A stretch of DNA of 14,062 bases from an uncultured Gammaproteobacteria bacterium (GTDB taxonomy: Bacteria; Pseudomonadota; Gammaproteobacteria; UBA9214): NCBI GenBank assembly GCA_905480305.1, contig CAJQPV010000333.1:1-14062 (forward strand). Direction: 5' to 3'. Position 1 is the first letter of the stretch. Every line of letters begins with the position of its first letter. Shown piece by piece: positions 9,325-14,062 of this stretch. The translations under genes and the position numbers were made by a program. Below the pieces are notes generated by a model. The model was not told the origin of the DNA. It saw only the letters and a list, made by a program, of their open reading frames with translations, and did not search any database.

Positions 9325-9345
9325 GGCAGATTTTGTATGTCTGCC
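9325..9345 (+). terminator. Weak hairpin after the UMF1 transporter gene
   Basis: GGCAGA at 9325-9330 and TCTGCC at 9340-9345 form a perfect six-base stem with a nine-base loop. The following GTTTGTAATTC is only partly T-rich, so this is a weak rho-independent terminator candidate at best. It lies 42 bases after the transporter stop codon. Confidence 0.3.
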
Positions 9346-9520
9346 GTTTGTAATTCACAATCACAAACTCAACAGTAGCGGAATCAGGTAGTCATTATTT
9401 TGACTTCAGTAGCTATGGTAGGTCTCTACTGTTTAGTTTCGGTGCTTAGCTGCCCTCTGTCTGGCTAAAATATGTGGCTTCTACTTGGTATTTGTCTGGT
9501 TGTTGATGTAAGGATATTTT

Positions 9521-9574
9521 ATGAGGAAAAATATTATTATCTTTGAAACAATGAGATATATAAATACACCTTGA
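9521..9574 (+). CDS. Possible 17-residue small ORF
   Basis: ATG at 9521 is preceded by AAGGA at 9510-9514 with good spacing and reads 17 codons to TGA at 9572-9574, giving a hydrophobic-basic peptide that starts MRKNIIIFETMRY. Its stop overlaps the putative rpfF -35 box. It could be a regulatory leader or chance in AT-rich DNA. No family is recognised. Confidence 0.2.
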   Translation: MRKNIIIFETMRYINTP

Positions 9575-9598
9575 CGAGTAGGGTTTTTATGAGATACT
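9571..9598 (+). promoter_or_regulatory. Candidate sigma-70 promoter of rpfF
   Basis: TTGACG at 9571-9576 and GATACT at 9593-9598 are separated by 16 bases, giving predicted initiation near 9605 and an untranslated leader of about 75 bases before rpfF. The -35 differs from consensus at one base and the -10 at two. Confidence 0.45.
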
Positions 9599-9680
9599 CC
9601 GGCTGGGGTGCAATGGATGTGTGCTGCCATTAATGAAAATGACTAGTGGCCATCATTAGTGCCTATAAGTTGGAGGAATA

Positions 9681-10625
9681 ATGGAAAGTAAAGATTTTGA
9701 TAATTATTACAGTCCCCAGTTTTTCAAACAGGTTGCTGTTGATTTTGAGCCAGATAGTGGTGTGGTTTGGGTGTGCATGAAGCCATCTGGTCGTGCTTGT
9801 ATAACGCCAGGGTTGCTCAGGGAGTTGAGGCGTTACCAGCAGGGATTGGTGAGATGGGGTGGTAAATACATTAGTGGAAATAAGTTATACCCAGTTGAGT
9901 ATCAGGTAACAACATCCGGCATCAAAGATGTATTTAATTACGGTGGGGATCTAGAGCTATTCCTTCATTCGATAACAGATAATGACCGCGATGCGCTTAT
10001 AAAATATGGCATTTCTTGTATTGATGTCGTATATGCAAATGCTACAAATTATAATCTTCCAATAACAACTATATCCCTCGTTTCAGGTGATGCATTGGGC
10101 GGGGGGCTTGAGGGTGCGTTATCAAGCGGCATTGTGGTTGCTGAGTGCGGCGTAAAAATGGGATTCCCGGAGATAATGTTTAACTTATTTCCAGGAATGG
10201 GCGCATACAACTTTCTTTGTAGAAGAGTGTCTCCATCAGTTGCAAGGAAAGTGATTACAAGTGGGCAAGTCTATACCTCAGAAGAGTTCTATGAAATGGG
10301 TATCGTTGATTTGCTTGCTGAGAAAGGTAAGGGGGTAGAAGTCGTGGATTCCTTTATCAGGAAACACAAGCGGAATAGAAACGGATACTGTGCGTTTGAT
10401 CTTGCGTCGCAGCAAGTGCACCCGATAAGTTATGAGAGTCTCTATAATGTAGTTAAAATATGGGTGGATGCCGCAATGAGGCTGACGAGCAAAGATCTAA
10501 AGATTATGGAAAGGCTGGCCAAGGCTCAAGTGCAAAGAAGGCCAGGCAAGACAGGCGGTGTTGATAATCGTCAGGGTATAATGGACGGAGGTTATGTAAA
10601 AGACCCCGTGAAAATTATGTGGTAG
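9681..10625 (+). CDS. rpfF: DSF synthase, RpfF-type crotonase
   Basis: A crotonase-fold enzyme that in Xanthomonas and Burkholderia makes diffusible signal factors, cis-2-unsaturated fatty acids, from acyl-ACP by dehydration and thioester cleavage. The 314-residue protein has the RpfF-specific block GDALGGGLEGALSSG with catalytic E144, and 20 residues later FPEIMFNLFPGMGAY with E164. These match E141 and E161 of X. campestris RpfF in motif and spacing. The early KPSGRACITPGLL also fits RpfF rather than ordinary enoyl-CoA hydratases. The C-terminus (about residues 289-314) appears longer than in X. campestris RpfF. GGAGGA at 9672-9677 is a strong ribosome site, though only three bases from the ATG. 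It faces rpfC tail to tail with 28 bases between the stops, as in the Xanthomonas rpf cluster. No rpfB-like acyl-CoA ligase is beside it. The signal's chain length and branching cannot be told from sequence. Confidence 0.9.
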   Translation: MESKDFDNYYSPQFFKQVAVDFEPDSGVVWVCMKPSGRACITPGLLRELRRYQQGLVRWGGKYISGNKLYPVEYQVTTSGIKDVFNYGGDLELFLHSITDNDRDALIKYGISCIDVVYANATNYNLPITTISLVSGDALGGGLEGALSSGIVVAECGVKMGFPEIMFNLFPGMGAYNFLCRRVSPSVARKVITSGQVYTSEEFYEMGIVDLLAEKGKGVEVVDSFIRKHKRNRNGYCAFDLASQQVHPISYESLYNVVKIWVDAAMRLTSKDLKIMERLAKAQVQRRPGKTGGVDNRQGIMDGGYVKDPVKIMW

Positions 10626-10653
10626 TACGGGTTTGATGTAGCCTGTTTCTCTC

Positions 10654-13224
10654 TCAGTTGGTGCTGCTAGCTTTAAAGGCGATGTAGGTGTCAAGTTTAT
10701 TTCTGGTATCTTCAAGCGCAATTATTAGCTTCTGTAGGATGGATATATACACAGAGCTATTTGTTTCAGGAAGAAGAAGAGTCTTGCAGTAGTCATGGAT
10801 CCTCTGTGCCCCTATGCTCCCGGAGCTTCCTTTTAGGGCGTGTGCATGTTCAAGGAATATTTTATGTTCATTGCTAGATAGTGCAATCTCCATGTCCATG
10901 AGTAACCTGTTTGTTTCGTTGTAGAAGCCAGTTACAAGTGTATTTATAAAATCATTGTCGCCTGAAATAGAAATTATACTGTTTACAGTATCATAGTTTA
11001 TGATGTCATCTTCATTGCTTGCAATGACATTATTATTGTAGTTTTCTTCGGTTCGCTGGTTGTCTAATGTTGAGGTATCTTTGCTATTAGCTAGCGAATG
11101 TATGGTGGCAATTAACTCTTTTGAGTTGATTGGCTTTGTAAGATATGCATCAACGCTTGCTTCTTTGCATTCAAGCATTGCTTCTGTTGTTACATTTGCG
11201 GTTAGAATGATTATGGGTAATGAGTGCTTTCCTGTGTTTGTAAAGTTGTAAATTTTTGCAGCTTCAATTCCGCCCATCACGGGCATCTGCATATCCAAGA
11301 TTATCATGTCAAAATGTTTGTTGTCTAATGCTTCTAAGGCCTCTTGTCCATTGGGAACAATATGAGGGGTATGCCCTGCATGTTCCAATATTTTTGTGAT
11401 CACAAGCTGATTAGTTTTGTTGTCTTCGGCAACAAGAATTTGAAGATTGCTGGCTTCTCCTCCTAGGGATTTCTTATATTCTAATAGATCGGCAATATTA
11501 TTCTCGTTACACGTTGGCATGTTGGTAGCATGAATTGCGTTAAAAAGAGCGGATTTATCAAATCCAGCTATGAGTATGTTAGTGTACCCAGAACAGTAGT
11601 ATTGTTCTTCAATTGCTTTATCCGCTTCATCTAATATGATGAATATAGGAATGTCTTTTGTTCTTGGGTTGTTGTTCAGAGTAGAAGCAAGTTGCTCTTC
11701 ATCAAGATTAACGAGCGAATGATCAGCAATAATGGCGGTGATCGGTGTTTGTGCTGTGGTGTTATTTTTCATAATAGAAGTAGCGAGTACGATGCTATCT
11801 ACGCTTGTATAGCCGATTCCCCAGCTATCCAAAGATTCTTCAATAGAATTACAACCATGTCTGCGTACAACCAGGATATTGTTGTTTTTGAGTGTTGCCT
11901 CACCTGAAATGTCATTTTCAATGAGCTGTTTCCTAAAGGGGATTTCTAACCAGAATGTGCTTCCAGAGTTGATGACGCTGTGTATTCCAATCTGGCCCCC
12001 CATTAAATTTACAATTTGCTTTGATATCGTTGTGCCGAGACCTGTGCCTCCGAACTTGCGTGTCGTAGAGCTGTCAGCTTGTGTGAAGTGCTCAAAAATG
12101 TTCTTTTGTGCCTCAAGTGGGATACCAATACCGGTGTCGATTACCTCCATTCTTATAAGTGCGGTATCGTTATCTTCAGAAACTGTTGTGATCCTAAGCT
12201 GGACGTTTCCATTGGCTGTGAATTTTATAGCATTACCAATGAGGTTTATGAATACCTGTCTGAGGTGGTGTGGGTCTCCAATTAAGCGGAATGGGGTTGA
12301 GGTGGATATGTGCGAGATTAACCGTAATCCTTTTAGTTCTGCTTGAATGCGCATCATTGCGATTGTATTGTTGACTAAGTGGTGTAAGTCAAATTCAGTA
12401 TTTTCTATGCTGAATTTTCCGGCTTCAATCTTTGAAATATCAAGAACATCTTCAATTAGTGATAGTAAGGTGTTCGCAGATGCTTGCAGGGTATTCGATA
12501 ATTCTTTCTGTTCTTTGTTGAGAGGAGTGGCCATAAGAAGCTCACTCATACCTATGACGCCATTAAGAGGTGTTCTTATTTCATGGCTCATATTAGCCAG
12601 GAACTGGCTTTTTGATTTATTTGCCTCTTCAGCCGCAGCTATCGCATTTGTTAGCTTCTTAAGCAATGATGAAAAAAATACTGGCAAGACTATCAACCCG
12701 GTTAGTAGTCCCATCCCTGCCGTTCTTTGCTCTATCCAGTAATCAGTTGTTAGTAATACAGTAAGAAAACCAATAACCCCTAAAATTGTTCCGACAATAA
12801 GGTATGTCTGTCCGAAACGCATGCCATGCCCAACTATGAGCCATAGATATACCGAGAAGCATGCGGTTGCTTCGGCTCCACCCAAGTGCATCCCGTATGA
12901 AAATAATCCTATGTCAGTAATAAGTGTGAATATTCGTCGGGCGCTGGATTTTCCCGGAACTATTTTGAATGAGAGTAATAAAAGTAATGATATTGCAAAG
13001 TATGCGAGAACGAGTTCTACAACCGGTTGCTTGTGTATTTGTAATGCCTCTATCCCAGCATGATAATAATGGGCATAAAAATATGCTATTAATATAGGTA
13101 TGATGACTATTCTTGCTGTAGCTTGAGATCGTTCTCTGGACGACTCACGCTTGAGCCGTTCAAGAGTAGCGTCTGGATAAGAACGCCATGGAGTAAAATT
13201 AAGCTTCTTGTAATTAGGTGCCAT
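10654..13224 (-). CDS. rpfC: DSF-sensing hybrid histidine kinase, RpfC-type
   Basis: Membrane sensor kinase that in Xanthomonas binds DSF and phosphorylates RpfG; its receiver also restrains RpfF by direct binding. The 856-residue protein has a short cytoplasmic-looking N-terminus, five or six hydrophobic helices (about 38-188), HisKA with H214 in MSHEIRTPL, HATPase with an N box near 320-337, DTGIGI (363-368) and GGTGLG (392-397). The receiver (about 594-712) has the acid pair E600/D601, phospho-acceptor D644, T675 and K697. The C-terminal HPt domain has H795 in HALKGSSG. An extra segment at about 447-568 looks like a degenerate receiver and makes the protein longer than the 726-residue X. 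campestris RpfC. The start codon overlaps the rpfG stop by one base (TAATG). The gene is AT-rich, and Asn/Ile-rich in its second half, compared with its neighbours. Confidence 0.9.
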   Translation of the reverse strand: MAPNYKKLNFTPWRSYPDATLERLKRESSRERSQATARIVIIPILIAYFYAHYYHAGIEALQIHKQPVVELVLAYFAISLLLLLSFKIVPGKSSARRIFTLITDIGLFSYGMHLGGAEATACFSVYLWLIVGHGMRFGQTYLIVGTILGVIGFLTVLLTTDYWIEQRTAGMGLLTGLIVLPVFFSSLLKKLTNAIAAAEEANKSKSQFLANMSHEIRTPLNGVIGMSELLMATPLNKEQKELSNTLQASANTLLSLIEDVLDISKIEAGKFSIENTEFDLHHLVNNTIAMMRIQAELKGLRLISHISTSTPFRLIGDPHHLRQVFINLIGNAIKFTANGNVQLRITTVSEDNDTALIRMEVIDTGIGIPLEAQKNIFEHFTQADSSTTRKFGGTGLGTTISKQIVNLMGGQIGIHSVINSGSTFWLEIPFRKQLIENDISGEATLKNNNILVVRRHGCNSIEESLDSWGIGYTSVDSIVLATSIMKNNTTAQTPITAIIADHSLVNLDEEQLASTLNNNPRTKDIPIFIILDEADKAIEEQYYCSGYTNILIAGFDKSALFNAIHATNMPTCNENNIADLLEYKKSLGGEASNLQILVAEDNKTNQLVITKILEHAGHTPHIVPNGQEALEALDNKHFDMIILDMQMPVMGGIEAAKIYNFTNTGKHSLPIIILTANVTTEAMLECKEASVDAYLTKPINSKELIATIHSLANSKDTSTLDNQRTEENYNNNVIASNEDDIINYDTVNSIISISGDNDFINTLVTGFYNETNRLLMDMEIALSSNEHKIFLEHAHALKGSSGSIGAQRIHDYCKTLLLPETNSSVYISILQKLIIALEDTRNKLDTYIAFKASSTN

Positions 13225-14062
13225 TATTCGGCTTTAGCTAACGGTGTATCAGGCAACATCCCCTGAATTTTTGTGATGTTATCTAGCTGCGACTTGAAGG
13301 CATCGAAGCATTCCGGGTCAAAGTGTTTTCCCTTGTGGCTGTCCATGTATTCAATGGCAGCCTGTGTTGACCAGGCATTTTTATATGGGCGTTCGGATAC
13401 CAGTGCATCGTATACATCTGCAATAGCTACGATTCTTGCTTCAATCGGGATGTCGTTACCCTTCTTTCCGTAAGGGTAGCCTGTGCCATCGAACTTTTCA
13501 TGATGACCAAGTGCAATAACGCCACCCATCTGCAGGAATTTTGACGGGCTGTCTTTTAGAATGTCGTAACCTATTACGGTGTGACTTTTCATCACTTCGA
13601 ATTCTTCGCTTGTCAGTTTGGCTGGTTTCAACAGAATGTCGTCGCGGATGCCAATCTTGCCGATATCGTGCATAGGTGCAGCCATTTCAATAACGTCTGC
13701 CTCGTCTTTTGAAAATCCGAGCTGTTCTGCAATGAGACGAGAATATTTGGCCATGCGGATTACATGGTTACCGGTTTCTTCATCCCGGTATTCACCTGCA
13801 CGTGCAAGGCGTAACAGGGTTTCACGTTCTCGCATGCGAATTTCACTGGTTGCCTCTGCAACCCGGCGCTCCAGCCATCGTGACCGGTCGCTGATTATTC
13901 TGTATTGCTGATGCTGTGTGAGCAGGTTGCGGCAGCGTGCACGGCATTCGTGGTGATCAACCGGTTTCATCAGAAAGTCAGTTGCGCCAACTTCCAGTGC
14001 CTCATAACGGACATTCTTGTCTTCAATAGAGGTAACCATGATGACCGGTATATGGGTTAACG
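13224..14062 (-). CDS. rpfG: DSF response regulator with HD-GYP phosphodiesterase domain, 3' part
   Basis: Receiver/HD-GYP protein that in the Xanthomonas Rpf system is phosphorylated through RpfC and then hydrolyses cyclic di-GMP. The 5' end lies beyond the right edge: the frame stays open past the ATG at 14039, where the upstream residues LTHIPVI are the usual fourth beta-strand region of a receiver. The rest of the receiver shows VTS and the conserved lysine in FLMKPVD. After a coiled-coil-like linker (QQYRIISDRSRWLERRVAEA), the HD-GYP domain has EYRDEETGNH, HDIGKIG, KSHTVIGYDIL, GHHEKFDGTGYPYG and IADVYDALVS, so all metal and GYP residues are present. About 279 residues are visible of a family of roughly 370. 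It overlaps rpfC by one base; no rpfH lies between. Its composition is closer to the housekeeping genes than rpfC's. Another REC/HD-GYP regulator would look similar, but the context makes RpfG the best call. Confidence 0.88.
   Translation of the reverse strand, partial: LTHIPVIMVTSIEDKNVRYEALEVGATDFLMKPVDHHECRARCRNLLTQHQQYRIISDRSRWLERRVAEATSEIRMRERETLLRLARAGEYRDEETGNHVIRMAKYSRLIAEQLGFSKDEADVIEMAAPMHDIGKIGIRDDILLKPAKLTSEEFEVMKSHTVIGYDILKDSPSKFLQMGGVIALGHHEKFDGTGYPYGKKGNDIPIEARIVAIADVYDALVSERPYKNAWSTQAAIEYMDSHKGKHFDPECFDAFKSQLDNITKIQGMLPDTPLAKAE

Larger units (their letters stand above)
9284..9680. other. AT-rich intergenic region before rpfF
   Basis: A 397-base stretch with no gene of convincing size, clearly more AT-rich than the genes to its left. 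It holds the weak hairpin at 9325-9345, a 17-codon ORF at 9521-9574 with a fair ribosome site, and the rpfF promoter candidate at 9571-9598. A CRP-like sequence near 9348-9367 has the wrong half-site spacing. No transposase remnant, tRNA or long repeat was seen. Confidence 0.6.

Noticed and set aside
9348..9367. CRP/Clp-like inverted half-sites (TGTAA and TCACA)
   Set aside because: The half-sites are seven bases apart instead of six and the left one deviates from consensus; not enough to call a site, although Clp acts in the Xanthomonas DSF pathway.
9636..9660. AATGA / TCATT inverted repeat around TGGCCA just before rpfF
   Set aside because: The arms are not symmetric about the central palindrome, so it is not a convincing operator.

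Overview
The window looks like the chromosome of a free-living gammaproteobacterium with moderate G+C. The class I 338-residue IlvC, the 526-residue RF3, RimI, a YcgN-type cysteine-cluster protein and the ilvH-ilvC-psd-pssA-leuA order all fit that group. The species cannot be named from the sequence.

Layout. Positions 2-2793 (+) read ilvH (5' truncated), ilvC, a short phosphatidylserine decarboxylase-like gene and pssA, which looks like one transcription unit joining branched-chain amino acid synthesis to phospholipid head-group synthesis. Next comes a 284-base leader region with a perfect TATAAT box and a small ORF coding eight leucines in ten codons, which looks like a leucine attenuator for leuA (3078-4628). 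After leuA come a family 4 uracil-DNA glycosylase, rimI and prfC, all on +. A ycgN-like gene converges on prfC (7502-7954, -), and a UMF1/Atg22-like MFS transporter (8021-9283, +) follows a 397-base AT-rich gap.

Positions 9681-14062 carry a complete diffusible-signal-factor (DSF) quorum-sensing module of the Xanthomonas Rpf type: rpfF (DSF synthase, +), facing rpfC (hybrid sensor kinase, -), preceded on the same strand by rpfG (receiver plus HD-GYP c-di-GMP phosphodiesterase, cut by the window edge). By analogy with the Xanthomonas system, RpfF makes a cis-2-unsaturated fatty acid, RpfC senses it through its membrane domain and passes phosphate via its receiver and HPt domains to RpfG, which then degrades cyclic di-GMP. 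rpfG and rpfC overlap by one base and are probably translationally coupled. rpfH and rpfB are absent here. RpfC has an extra degenerate receiver-like segment, and rpfF-rpfC is visibly more AT-rich than the housekeeping genes.

Main points for a second look: the DSF module and its altered RpfC; a decarboxylase homologue that has lost the serine that becomes the pyruvoyl group and a conserved histidine; the leucine-rich leader before leuA; and a DNA polymerase III psi-like peptide at the N-terminus of the uracil-DNA glycosylase, directly before rimI, the place holD holds in E. coli.
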